DNA of 12,150 bases from Endotrypanum monterogeii (lineage: Eukaryota; Euglenozoa; Kinetoplastea; Trypanosomatida; Trypanosomatidae): contig CM007326.1 in assembly GCA_000333855.2 (NCBI GenBank), forward strand, positions 136,010 through 148,159, given 5' to 3'. The first letter of the stretch is position 1, and each line of letters starts with the position of its first letter. Positions 1 through 7,850 of this stretch are shown here, piece after piece. The translations under genes and the position numbers were made by a program. The notes beneath the pieces were generated by a model, which saw nothing but the letters and a program-made list of their open reading frames with translations, was not told the origin of the DNA and did no database searches.

Positions 1-126
1 GGGGAAAGGCACACGAATAGCGGGGCTCTGTGCGCAGTGTCATTCTCTCATGGGGTGTGCCCACGCGCGCTCGGCGCTGCGCCCGTGGGCGTGGTTCTGT
101 GCGTCCCCCTCTCCCCCTCTCTCTCT

Positions 127-144
127 CACACACACACACACACA
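127..144. repeat. (CA)9 microsatellite
   Basis: Nine uninterrupted CA units directly follow a CT-rich pyrimidine tract that begins near 105. This is a typical simple repeat of a trypanosomatid spacer. Confidence 0.95.
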
Positions 145-1130
145 TCTTCGTTCTACCCGTTTCTGCTCTCCATTCCCTCTTGCCATCTTCTATTGTCTGT
201 ACCGACGAGGACGCACACCTGTCCCACTAATCCATCCTATTCTCTGCGCCTACAAGCAGCGCACTCGTTTGTTCTCCGTCTCCCTCCTCCTCTCCTATTC
301 CCTTCCCCCTCCACGCACGTACACGCACACACTTCTTTCCCCCTTCCTTCTCACCCACGCGCATAAATATATACTTCCATACGTATCCACGCTCCCGTCT
401 CGAACACACAGACACACATACACATACACATAGGGGGAGTACGTTGCAGAGGAAATCATAGATACCTGCTGCTCCCCAATAACGAAGACAGCAAGTGTGT
501 GATGAGATGTAGCAGTCTGTTTTCTTTTTCTCCTCTCCCTTAATTGTTTGTTAGAAAAGCAACAGCAGTTTGCATCTGTTGTATCTTCTCGAGATTTTTT
601 CCCCAATATTGTATGTGTGTGATCGGTCTTGCACTTCGTGGTTTTTTTTGAGTGTGTTTGTTGCTACTCTAGGTTCGAGGCAGTCATTGTGCTGTCCTTT
701 TTCCCCTGGCATCCCGTTGTACTACTAGTACTGGTGTTTAGGTGATCCACAGAGCCGCGTTTTGCTGTGAATGGTTGCTTCCCGCTTTTTTTTTCCTTGA
801 CGAGGATAACCACTGAAAGCTGTTTTGGGAGTGCCTTTCCACTGCTTCTTTTTGTTGCCTGTCAGTGCTGTTCTTTTTGTTAGCGGTGTAAATTTTTTTT
901 TTTTGTATATCGTGACTTGGATTGCAAAACGAATTCAGCGGTTGGCTATTTGTTTTGCTACGTGATTTAGCAGCGAACTATCGTTATTTTTCGGTCATTC
1001 TGGGTCCCGTTATTGCTGCCAGCTACATTGGTTGCAAGTACACCTTATACGTCAACCCCCAGCGTCGCTCTATTTTTATTCCTCAGAGATACAGAGGTTT
1101 ATATACACACGTACCCCCCCTCCCACACAC

Positions 1131-1131
<1 letters not shown>

Positions 1132-1161
<30 letters not shown>
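1132..1161. repeat. (TA)15 microsatellite
   Basis: Fifteen uninterrupted TA units, about 730 bases before gene 1. An equivalent but longer AT run lies near the right edge of the window (12041-12077). It is likely length-polymorphic and could unwind easily. Confidence 0.95.
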
Positions 1162-1165
<4 letters not shown>

Positions 1166-1550
1166 CAAAGTCCAAATAGACAGGCGTATGTCTAGACACG
1201 CCTTCACCTCCACATATTCAAAAGAATTGCGTCTCTCTCCCTTTGTGTATTTGGTGGTGCCCCTTTGCATTTCCTTCCTTTGTAAAATCATCAAGTCGTT
1301 GAATTGTGTTCTCTCGATTCAAAAAAAAATAACAAGTGCATCCATTGTCTCCCTCCCCTGCCATCTGCTTTGTTCTTCCTCCACCCTCCACTTCATATTT
1401 TTCCTCATTCACTTCGTTGTTCTTATTGTGTTTGTTTCTGGTACAAAAGGACTTTGTAGGCTCTCTTTGGACCTTTCTTTAAAAAAAAATATTATTTTCA
1501 CATATCAATTTTTTTTTGTTGGCTTTGCGCACGTTAGTTCTTCCCATTCT

Positions 1551-1580
1551 TGTGTGTGTGTGTGTGCGTGTGTGTGTGGG
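1551..1580. repeat. TG-rich microsatellite
   Basis: (TG)8 followed by CG and further TG units, ending in GGG. Simple repeat in the spacer before gene 1. Confidence 0.9.
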
Positions 1581-1656
1581 TACGTGTGTATACTCAAACC
1601 AAGCGCACTTGCGTTTCATTTCTTTTTATGGTTAGCCCCGCTGGACCGCTTTGCCA

Positions 1657-1674
1657 TTTTTTTTTTTTTTTGAG
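1657..1674 (+). promoter_or_regulatory. Poly-T tract with AG: alternative spliced-leader acceptor of gene 1
   Basis: T15 at 1657-1671 is followed at once by an AG at 1673-1674. The gap is short for a branch site and acceptor, so this is less convincing than the AG at 1764-1765. If it is used, the 5'UTR would be about 215 nt and would still contain no ATG before the start at 1890. Confidence 0.4.
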
Positions 1675-1722
1675 TGTCGGTGTCCGCGCGTACTATCTTG
1701 GCTCTGCTTGACAACCTCTCAG

Positions 1723-1765
1723 CTCCCCTTCTTCAAACCTTGTTGCTTGTTTCTTTCCCCGGCAG
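1723..1765 (+). promoter_or_regulatory. Predicted spliced-leader trans-splice acceptor of gene 1
   Basis: A pyrimidine-rich stretch, strongest at 1739-1760, contains no AG until the GGCAG whose AG is at 1764-1765. This is the classic trypanosomatid arrangement. It would leave a 124-nt 5'UTR with no upstream ATG. Later AGs at 1803-1804, 1838-1839 and 1866-1867 also follow short pyrimidine runs and could be minor sites. Every one of these choices leaves the ATG at 1890 as the first AUG. Confidence 0.6.
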
Positions 1766-1889
1766 AATCTTACAACCACTTGTTCCTCTCCATACACCCA
1801 ACAGGCTCCTTTCTTTGTTTCTCCCTCCGTTCCCCAAAGGTACTTGACTCGTTTTTATTATTCATAGAGGAGGAAGGAAAACAAAGAAA

Positions 1890-3545
1890 ATGATCCCTGC
1901 ACTCAACATGAACAAGATTCACGGCCACACGGCGGCCGCTGTCTCCCCTGCAGAGGACAGCAGTAAGGCGGGTTTGAACAGCGGCCATTCATGGAGCGGT
2001 GGTGCACGAATGACGACAGGGCCGCAGATCTCTCCCCAGAATTCGTCCGTGGCTTCTCCAGGAGAGACGACAAACTTGCCGTCGGCACACCTCACGCGCC
2101 GAGCGGCAGATGTTGCCAGTCTTCTCGAGATGAATCCTCTGCAGTGCCATAGCGTCATTGATTTGCAGCGTAAGCTGATTGAGACGGCGGAGTGGGTGGT
2201 GAAGTTGCGTCGCTGGTACAGGCATCAGCTGCAGGAGCGAGACGTGTGGTTTGAGAGTCGCCTGAAAGGCTTTAGTGAATCTTTTCATGTTGCTTTGTCT
2301 GCTGCCACAGCACAATCTGCGGCACACGCCAAGACGGATGCAAGTGTAGCAGTGAGTCTTCTTGCCGGGAGCGGCTCCACCGAGAACGTGGCCCCCTTTA
2401 CGAATTCCGTTTCTCGTATCAGTCTCCATAGGGAAACCCTGGGAGGCGGAAAAGGGGAAAATGTTTCGGCACTTGCAAAGGGAGAGGTTGGTGGTGGTGA
2501 TGCGTCGCTGCGGACCCTCATTTCGGCCCACAGGAGCTTGCCTGCATCAGGAGCAGAGGCCGACTCTAACATCTGCAACACAACTCCTTCTTTTCACCTC
2601 GACCAGTCCGCTTTGTTGAGCATGAGCGCGGGTGCAGCGAGCAGGAATAGCGGTCCAGACGGGGGTGGTGTTAGCACCCCTCTGCGAGCGAGTCTGCCCA
2701 GGCGGTCGGTGGTTTTACCGATTTCAAAAAGTCGCCGCACGGCCTCCGCTGGTGTCCCTCAACGACAACTGCTGCACTCGGATGATAGTGAACCTCGGCG
2801 CGGTTGCGTTTCTTCGGAGCCGATCTTCGCCGACCTCGACGAGGATGCATTCGGGACGCCGCACAGCCTATCAGCCCTTCAGCATCCACGCGTCACCGTC
2901 TCTGGACGCCTTTCTCCCACATCTTCCCACATGCATACACCGTCCATCAGCACCCCTACAGGTCGGGCTGTCGGACTGCGCAGACACCCGCAGTCTGTCT
3001 GGACCTCTCCGAGTGGGCGCCCGTCATCAGCGAGGGTGCCGCTGTCGACTGTCGGAGCTGTGGCGGAATCGCCAGGAGACGTACCCGGCAGGGTTAAGGG
3101 TGTTGGGGTTCGAAGGGGCGATAACACACACAGCGCAGCCAAGCGCTGCTACACTTCTTCTTCACGCCCGATGTCTAGTGGCATGAATACGGGCGCGTCG
3201 AACCCTGCGCAGGACTTGAACGTTAGTGTCACAGGAGGTGCGGTCGCGGCGGCAGGAGTAGGCATAGGCAATCGCACTGCTCCGTGTGCCATCTCTGAAC
3301 GCTATGATAGGGTAGGCTGTGTCAGCAACTACGTTGGCCTCCTCATGGTGGGCGACGATAAACCCAATCGCCACCCAAAGCGGCGAAGTCTCAGCAGCGG
3401 TGCAAGTCATCGTTTGAGCCGAATGTACGTCACCAGTCCAGGGAATCAAAGCGCGACGAAGCGCTGCATCTTTGATCGTCACCACAAAGGTACTGGCAGC
3501 AGCACCCCTAGTAGACAGAGGTCGCCAAGTCTTTCGATTGGTTAG
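1890..3545 (+). CDS. Hypothetical Ser/Pro-rich protein, mostly disordered (551 aa)
   Basis: I do not recognise a family. The ATG at 1890 has A at -3, is the first ATG after the predicted splice acceptors, and follows an in-frame TGA at 1845-1847; the stop is TAG. The protein is rich in Ser, Gly, Ala, Arg and Thr and looks largely disordered. The exception is residues about 68-147, which read as amphipathic helix with three Trp (102, 109, 120) set among basic and acidic residues, and may be a short coiled coil. There are 14 Ser-Pro or Thr-Pro sites across the chain (for example T232, T323, S342, T350, T355, S373, S394, S516, T539, S545), suggesting regulation by CDK- or MAPK-type kinases. The C-terminus is basic (KRR near 497-499, then RHHK and SRQRSPS). 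No signal peptide or membrane segment is visible. A cytoskeletal or scaffold role is possible but is inference only. Confidence 0.88.
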   Translation: MIPALNMNKIHGHTAAAVSPAEDSSKAGLNSGHSWSGGARMTTGPQISPQNSSVASPGETTNLPSAHLTRRAADVASLLEMNPLQCHSVIDLQRKLIETAEWVVKLRRWYRHQLQERDVWFESRLKGFSESFHVALSAATAQSAAHAKTDASVAVSLLAGSGSTENVAPFTNSVSRISLHRETLGGGKGENVSALAKGEVGGGDASLRTLISAHRSLPASGAEADSNICNTTPSFHLDQSALLSMSAGAASRNSGPDGGGVSTPLRASLPRRSVVLPISKSRRTASAGVPQRQLLHSDDSEPRRGCVSSEPIFADLDEDAFGTPHSLSALQHPRVTVSGRLSPTSSHMHTPSISTPTGRAVGLRRHPQSVWTSPSGRPSSARVPLSTVGAVAESPGDVPGRVKGVGVRRGDNTHSAAKRCYTSSSRPMSSGMNTGASNPAQDLNVSVTGGAVAAAGVGIGNRTAPCAISERYDRVGCVSNYVGLLMVGDDKPNRHPKRRSLSSGASHRLSRMYVTSPGNQSATKRCIFDRHHKGTGSSTPSRQRSPSLSIG

Positions 3546-3700
3546 AAGTCGTTGGTGCATAGCTCTTGAGCGATTCACACGGTTAACCTCTCTCTCACGC
3601 GCGCGCACGTGCGCGCAACGTACACACAAGAAGTATATATGTAGACGCGGATGGTAAGCGCGCAATGCATGCCCCTTACAAAAAAAGTGTTTCTGTGACT

Positions 3701-3726
3701 GTGTGTGTGTGTGTGTGTGTGTGTGT
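3701..3726. repeat. (GT)13 microsatellite
   Basis: Thirteen GT units in the presumed 3'UTR of gene 1, about 155 nt after its stop codon. Confidence 0.95.
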
Positions 3727-3790
3727 ACTCGAGTCTGCCGGCGATCATCACCGGTTGTTTGGGTTCTCGCTTATCGATGTTGTATGTAAT

Positions 3791-3806
3791 AATAATAATT
3801 ATTATT
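3791..3806. repeat. 16-bp AAT/ATT palindrome
   Basis: AATAATAATTATTATT is a perfect palindrome centred on 3798/3799, extended on the left by another TAA unit and on the right by a degenerate TATTATTG. In RNA it could form only a weak AU hairpin. It may equally be two abutting trinucleotide runs. Confidence 0.8.
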
Positions 3807-3984
3807 GCTATTATTGCTCTTCGTAAATCTTGGCGTTTTCAATGTGACCCGTTAGAGTCTCTGCAATCTTAAACCGCAAGATGAGCAGCGACATTCACAT
3901 CATCACTGACGCATTCATGCATCATGCACCACTCGCCCAAATTGTCACAAGAACTGGTGAAGCTCTGAATAGCTTTTTTTTTCC

Positions 3985-4033
3985 TGTGTGTGTGTGTGTG
4001 AACAGAAAAGTCAACACACACACACACACACAC
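3985..4033. repeat. (TG)8 and (AC)10 inverted pair, potential hairpin
   Basis: (TG)8 at 3985-4000 is followed after 14 nt by a run that contains (CA)8 at 4015-4030, its exact reverse complement. In transcript form this gives a 16-bp stem with a 14-nt loop. It lies in the presumed 3'UTR of gene 1. Confidence 0.85.
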
Positions 4034-4098
4034 GTCTTGGATGTGTTCTCCCTAGTGTGGACATATTCTTCATGCTCTCATCAAATGGTTATTTTCCT

Positions 4099-4156
4099 CC
4101 ACCCACACCCACACACCCACACCCACACCCACACCCACACACCCACACCCACACAC
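4099..4156. repeat. Degenerate CCCACA/CACACC minisatellite
   Basis: About 58 bases built of CCCACA units mixed with CACA. It is not the TTAGGG-type telomere repeat. Confidence 0.85.
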
Positions 4157-4521
4157 GAGGGTCAACGGCACCCATACACACATGCCAACTCACGCACTGA
4201 GGGAGTAGAGGAACATCGACGCACTTACACAGACCAAGACACACGCATGTCTTTTCGCTTTGATTTCCTTCCCCCTTTTCTCCCCTCCACATACATATAT
4301 ACACACACCGCCACACTCCCCCTAAGCTCCATTCCGTTCTTTCTTTTTTTAAATGTTTTTTGTTGTTTTTTTCTACATTTCTTAGACACTTAGATATACG
4401 TCTACAGTAAAAAAAGAGGAGGAGGAGTGTGTGTGTGCGTGCGTGTGCGCGTTCCCGCGTTTAGAAGCGGTGACCTCGCACAGGAGACGCACATACACTG
4501 GAGGGAGTGCAGGCAAAGCAA

Positions 4522-4544
4522 TTTTTTTTTTCTCGTCTCACCAG
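4522..4544 (+). promoter_or_regulatory. Alternative spliced-leader acceptor upstream of gene 2
   Basis: T10 at 4522-4531 runs into a mixed pyrimidine tract and then CCAG, with the AG at 4543-4544. By sequence it is a good acceptor. Using it would give a 5'UTR of about 326 nt carrying one upstream AUG, at 4629, whose frame closes after three codons (TAG at 4638-4640). Confidence 0.4.
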
Positions 4545-4733
4545 GTATTTTCCACTGTACTGCGTTTCTGCCCAGTTCTGCTGCCAACGCAAAGATACGA
4601 TTTTCACGCATTTCACAGACAAGCATACATGCATATATAGCTTTCTATACCTATATATTCAGGCAGGCAGATCCATCATCTCCAGGAGCACTTGGCAGGA
4701 TTTTTTGAAGGGTGTAGGCCTGCGTTTCTTCAT

Positions 4734-4774
4734 CTTCTTTCTCCTCTTTTTTTTTTTTTCTCTACCGGAGGCAG
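4734..4774 (+). promoter_or_regulatory. Predicted spliced-leader trans-splice acceptor of gene 2
   Basis: A long uninterrupted C/T tract containing T13 runs to about 4763 and is followed by two AGs, at 4769-4770 and 4773-4774. Either would leave a 5'UTR of about 96-100 nt with no ATG before 4871. This is the strongest acceptor-like signal in the window. Confidence 0.7.
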
Positions 4775-4870
4775 GCAAAAAAGCTTTGCCGTATAGCTTG
4801 ACGGCGGACTTCATACACGTCTTCAGGGGGCTGAGCAAAACCTCGAGCAGGCCCAGCGGGGTCTATCGGG

Positions 4871-6952
4871 ATGGACACCTTCAGTCGGAGCAAGTCTTAC
4901 AGCCAGACAACTTCGGTCTCCACCCATCACCCAGCGCGTGTAGGGGCTGTCGCACCCGGTGCCACCGCTGTGAAACAGCAGCAGCATCCGCATGCATGCA
5001 AAAATATATTGAAGACTGTGGAGAGCCACGTGCGGGTCATGTCTGTGGTGGAGCGAACGGCGACGTCGTCGAGCTACACATCGTTGCGGATTCGCCAGCC
5101 TGACAGCGACGGTGTGGGTGGTTGCGGTGCCGCGTCGTCGTCGTCCGAGGGCCAGCCGAGCAGTCAGTCTGCCGGCGGATGGTCGCAGCCCTTCAACGTC
5201 ACCCGCGTTCACAACGGAGGGTCGACGGCGCGGTTCTACGAGGAGGTGGTCGCCCCGTGTGTGTCGAACTGCACCTCTGGGCAGAGTTACGTATTTTTAG
5301 TGAATGGGCCACCCGAGAGCGGCCGCAGTCAGACCCTTTATGGTAGCCCTCACCACAGCGAGCTGGGCATTATCGAGTTGGCTGCAGCCGACTTGCTGGA
5401 GCGGATGGCATCCCGAGGCAAGGTGATCATGCGCCACCATCGTGATCGCTCAGATGCCGCAGGGAAGGAAAACGAAGCAGTCAGCGGCACCCAGTCATCG
5501 ACCGCCGTCCATAGCGGGCGGGAGGATGTTTCGGATATTTCAACAACGGGTGGCATAACTGTCACGTACTCCGCGTTTACCACACGCGGTGGGAAGATGG
5601 TGGAGACGGAGACGAGCGAGCCGGTGCCGCTCGTGGAATTCCCGCCGCCACTGGGGCTGGTGCCACTTCCCCGCATGCGCTTGCTCGAGAGCGCCAGCAA
5701 GTCGGTTTTGCTTCCGGAGCGCAAGCACGTGGACACCTCATGTGTGATTCAGTTCCACGTGTACGCACCTGTGGACACAACAGGGCGTCGCTCCATGGCG
5801 ACGCTGACCTTCGTTGACGTGGCTGCGATCCGCGTGCCGCTGTGCAAGGAGGTGTCGCACCTTATAGAGACCGTCGAGCGGGTGGCCGGTGTGTCCACCA
5901 GCGGCGGCGACCCAAACTTTAGGGAGACGAAGCTTACCACCCTTTTAGAGCCTGTACTGGTGGGGTACATCACGCTCGTTTCCATCACCACCGTCAGTGG
6001 TCGTGCGGACCTCTATGAGTCAACCTGTGCTGCACTGCGCTTCGCCAGCCACCTCACTCGCATACATCAAGTTCTCATGCTCATCCACATGAACGCTCCG
6101 CGGTGGATCTTCGACACGGCGGTGAACCTTGAGCAGTTGCGGACGCGCCGTGATCAGCTGATGGCAGAGCACTACGCCCGGGGCGTGTACGACTATTACG
6201 AGCGCACTTCCCGCTGGTTGCAAGCCAACGCGAGTGACGTCGGGAGCAGTGTTGAACATCTCTTGCAGGAGACGGCGCATCTTCGGAGGGATATTGCCCA
6301 TGCTGTGGAGGACGTGTCCAGGGAGCTTCAGGTCACTATTGAAAAAGAAGACGCGAGCTGCCGTTTGGAATCCGAGGCGGCTCGGTCAGCCTACGAGGCC
6401 ACGTCGCAACTTTTTGACGAGATCCAACGGTTGGACGAGGTCATCACCGCTCAGCAGCAGAGGATATCGCAGATGGACATGCAAACCAGTCAGCGCATCA
6501 GCGAGATGCGGTTGGAGATAGCCGCACTGGAGGCCACCACCAGCAATCGCCAGCAGCAGCTTCAGCAGCTGGAGAAGGAGATGAAATTGTATTTGCTCAA
6601 GAGTAGTGAGGTGTCCGCAATGCTGAACAAAGCAGCAGAGGATACACAGTATGCGGAGGGCGGTTACGCGATGTTGCACGAGCTTCTCCAAATTGGACGC
6701 AAGCGGAAGCGTCTTGAATCGGATTTAGAGTTGGCATCCCACGTCGCACAGCGAACAACGGATACAATGCGTGTGCACAGAGAGCGGCGCTCGCGCATTT
6801 CGCGCCTGAGTGCGTTGCAGCAGCGCGTTCATTCTTTGCGCGAAACCGTGCACAGCTCTGTAAGTAACCCTGCGACGGCGTCCTCGCAGAATCCACCACA
6901 TCCGTTCAAACGCACGGGGTCCACCGCAAGTCGCTCTGGTCAGACTCGCTAG
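4871..6952 (+). CDS. Divergent kinesin-like protein, probable pseudo-motor with C-terminal coiled coil (693 aa)
   Basis: The kinesin motor fold is readable at residues about 50-398: FYEEVVAPCV (122-131), P-loop position GPPESGRSQT (146-155), GIIELAAADLLERM (166-179), FVDVAAIR (314-321, switch II), NFRETKLTTLLEPVL (349-363) and ALRFASHLTRI (388-398). These match, in order, the kinesin segments YEEVV, GQTGSGKT, GIIPR..LF, DLAGSE, YRdSKLTRLL and TLRFA. The nucleotide motifs are degraded: P-loop Lys is Arg152 and Thr is Ser153, the DLAGSE Gly and Glu are lost, SSRSH is unrecognisable near 286-290, and RxRP reads VVER (59-62). Heptad-like coiled coil spans about 458-585 and 608-660, with a KRKR patch at 611-614, then a basic Ser-rich tail. 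The start is the first ATG after the acceptor and lies 36 nt after an in-frame TGA at 4832-4834; the stop is TAG. It may bind microtubules without cycling ATP. Family assignment is confident; lost ATPase activity is inference. Confidence 0.9.
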   Translation: MDTFSRSKSYSQTTSVSTHHPARVGAVAPGATAVKQQQHPHACKNILKTVESHVRVMSVVERTATSSSYTSLRIRQPDSDGVGGCGAASSSSEGQPSSQSAGGWSQPFNVTRVHNGGSTARFYEEVVAPCVSNCTSGQSYVFLVNGPPESGRSQTLYGSPHHSELGIIELAAADLLERMASRGKVIMRHHRDRSDAAGKENEAVSGTQSSTAVHSGREDVSDISTTGGITVTYSAFTTRGGKMVETETSEPVPLVEFPPPLGLVPLPRMRLLESASKSVLLPERKHVDTSCVIQFHVYAPVDTTGRRSMATLTFVDVAAIRVPLCKEVSHLIETVERVAGVSTSGGDPNFRETKLTTLLEPVLVGYITLVSITTVSGRADLYESTCAALRFASHLTRIHQVLMLIHMNAPRWIFDTAVNLEQLRTRRDQLMAEHYARGVYDYYERTSRWLQANASDVGSSVEHLLQETAHLRRDIAHAVEDVSRELQVTIEKEDASCRLESEAARSAYEATSQLFDEIQRLDEVITAQQQRISQMDMQTSQRISEMRLEIAALEATTSNRQQQLQQLEKEMKLYLLKSSEVSAMLNKAAEDTQYAEGGYAMLHELLQIGRKRKRLESDLELASHVAQRTTDTMRVHRERRSRISRLSALQQRVHSLRETVHSSVSNPATASSQNPPHPFKRTGSTASRSGQTR

Positions 6953-7307
6953 CGCGCGCTCGTGTGCTTTTGTTGGGATCTTAGCATAAAGGGGAGGGAG
7001 CACGCCTGTGCGAGACAGCGTGCGGTGACCTCCAGGACTGTACCTGAGTTCCCCCGCTTTTTACTGGTTCAATTCCGCATTCTTTTTTTTTTTTGTTGTT
7101 TCTGCATCTTTAGATAATTGTTCTGTCTCTGTGTATGCAAATCCTACGTGGGCCAATGTTTTACATTCTCCCCTCACCTCTCGTGTTCGCGGACGTCTCA
7201 CCGACACATAGATATACACAAACTACTTCCGATAACCACACACTACACCAGAGAAATGATATCTTGTGTGTGCACCGCATGTATAGGTGCATAGGTGAAT
7301 GTGCGTC

Positions 7308-7310
<3 letters not shown>

Positions 7311-7343
<33 letters not shown>
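7311..7343. repeat. (GT)16 microsatellite
   Basis: Sixteen uninterrupted GT units, the longest GT run in the window, in the presumed 3'UTR of gene 2. A complementary CA run lies about 300 nt downstream (7642-7666). Confidence 0.95.
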
Positions 7344-7345
<2 letters not shown>

Positions 7346-7641
7346 TGTTGCGGAGATGACGCCGGAGGTTCTCATATGAAGTTGTTAGGGGCAGGCGTCG
7401 AGGAGCTCGTAACGGTGTTGTATTCGCTGTCTGTGGGTAGATGGTAGCCTCATCACGTGCTTCTTCTCTAGCTGTAGTCATCTTCCCACTGTTTTGCTGA
7501 GAGGTGGTCCAGTGGACGCCGGAGATCTTAACCCCACACGCGCTTCTCAGCGCCTGCGCCTCCCACGTTGCCTGGCTGTCTGTATAAAGCTACTACCGTC
7601 GCTGTGGAAATAGGGGGCAAGGAAGGATGGGGTGGAGGGGG

Positions 7642-7666
7642 CACACACATACACACACACACACAC
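7642..7666. repeat. CA microsatellite
   Basis: CA units with one internal interruption (CAT ACA) follow a G-rich stretch. They are complementary to the upstream GT run. Confidence 0.9.
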
Positions 7667-7825
7667 AGAGGCACGTTCTACGCGCTTAGATGTGGGCTTG
7701 TGTTTTGATTTCTCTCAAACCAATGTTCCCTAGTATTTCACCTCTTTGATCTCGTCTCTCTATTTTCTGTTTTTACCCACACTTATTTTTTTATTTACCA
7801 CGATCACCACTACCACCGCCCCCCT

Positions 7826-7850
7826 TTTTCTTTCTTTCTTTCTTTCTTTC
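7826..7850. repeat. (TTTC)n tract
   Basis: About six TTTC units. This pyrimidine tract could take part in splicing of gene 3, but the nearer tract at 8047-8060 is better placed. Confidence 0.85.

Larger units (their letters stand above)
1..1889 (+). other. Intergenic spacer / 5' flank of gene 1
   Basis: No credible gene was found here. The stretch is low-complexity DNA: a pyrimidine tract running into (CA)9 at 105-144, CA-rich DNA around 400-432, many T-runs (for example around 592-600, 640-650, 787-796 and 892-904), (TA)15 at 1132-1161, a TG tract at 1551-1580 and T15 at 1657-1671. Open frames crossing it are made of simple repeats (THTHTH, YIYIYI, CVCVCA) and lack normal protein composition. 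Established knowledge: trypanosomatid spacers contain the 3'UTR of the upstream gene and the splice signals of the next one. The left part is therefore probably 3'UTR of a gene outside the window, and the last 150-220 bases belong to gene 1. No polyadenylation site can be placed from sequence alone. Confidence 0.75.
3546..4870 (+). other. Intergenic spacer between gene 1 and gene 2
   Basis: This is the 3'UTR of gene 1 followed by the 5' signals of gene 2. It holds an alternating GC/AC patch near 3598-3617, (GT)13 at 3701-3726, an AAT/ATT palindrome at 3791-3806, a (TG)8 and (AC)10 inverted pair at 3985-4033, a CCCACA-type block at 4099-4156, and pyrimidine tracts at 4522-4540 and 4734-4763. 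The frame open from 3881 to 4393 is dominated by HTHTHT and PTPTH runs and is not taken as a gene. No RNA gene was seen. Confidence 0.75.

Noticed and set aside
30..433. Overlapping open frames in all three sense frames at the left edge
   Set aside because: They exist because the CT- and CA-rich DNA lacks stop codons. The products are runs of His-Thr, Ser-Leu and Pro, and no frame is favoured.
499..505. GTGATGA resembling a snoRNA C box
   Set aside because: No CTGA D box at a suitable distance and no flanking terminal stem, so a C/D snoRNA is not supported.
1032..1673. 213-codon sense frame
   Set aside because: It runs through the (TA)15, TG and poly-T tracts, giving YIYIYI, CVCVC and FFFF, and the last part overlaps the predicted acceptor region of gene 1. 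The composition is not protein-like.
1..1889. Divergent strand-switch region or transcription start
   Set aside because: The long gene-free left part would fit, but no gene on the opposite strand is visible, so it cannot be told from a long ordinary spacer. Histone-acetylation or base J maps would decide.
1989..2531. 180-codon antisense frame within gene 1
   Set aside because: Shadow of gene 1. It is Arg/Cys/His-rich, has no own splice signals, and opposes the direction of the whole unit.
2632..3186. 184-codon sense frame overlapping gene 1
   Set aside because: Out-of-frame shadow with an Arg-rich, Cys-rich product, lying wholly inside the gene 1 frame.
4099..4156. CCCACA repeats as an interstitial telomere
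   Set aside because: Trypanosomatid telomere repeats are TTAGGG/CCCTAA. This block is a CA-derived minisatellite without that unit.
3881..4393. 170-codon sense frame in the spacer after gene 1
   Set aside because: Largely translated CA/CCCACA repeats (HTHTHT, PTPTH) with a poly-Phe end. No acceptor tract fits its start well.
4507..5103. 198-codon sense frame overlapping the start of gene 2
   Set aside because: Its start lies before the predicted acceptors, it crosses the poly-T acceptor tract (giving FFLLFFFFS), and its second half is a shadow of gene 2.
7505..7515. TGGTCCAGTGG resembling a tRNA A box
   Set aside because: No matching B box (GGTTCRANTCC) follows and no cloverleaf can be drawn.
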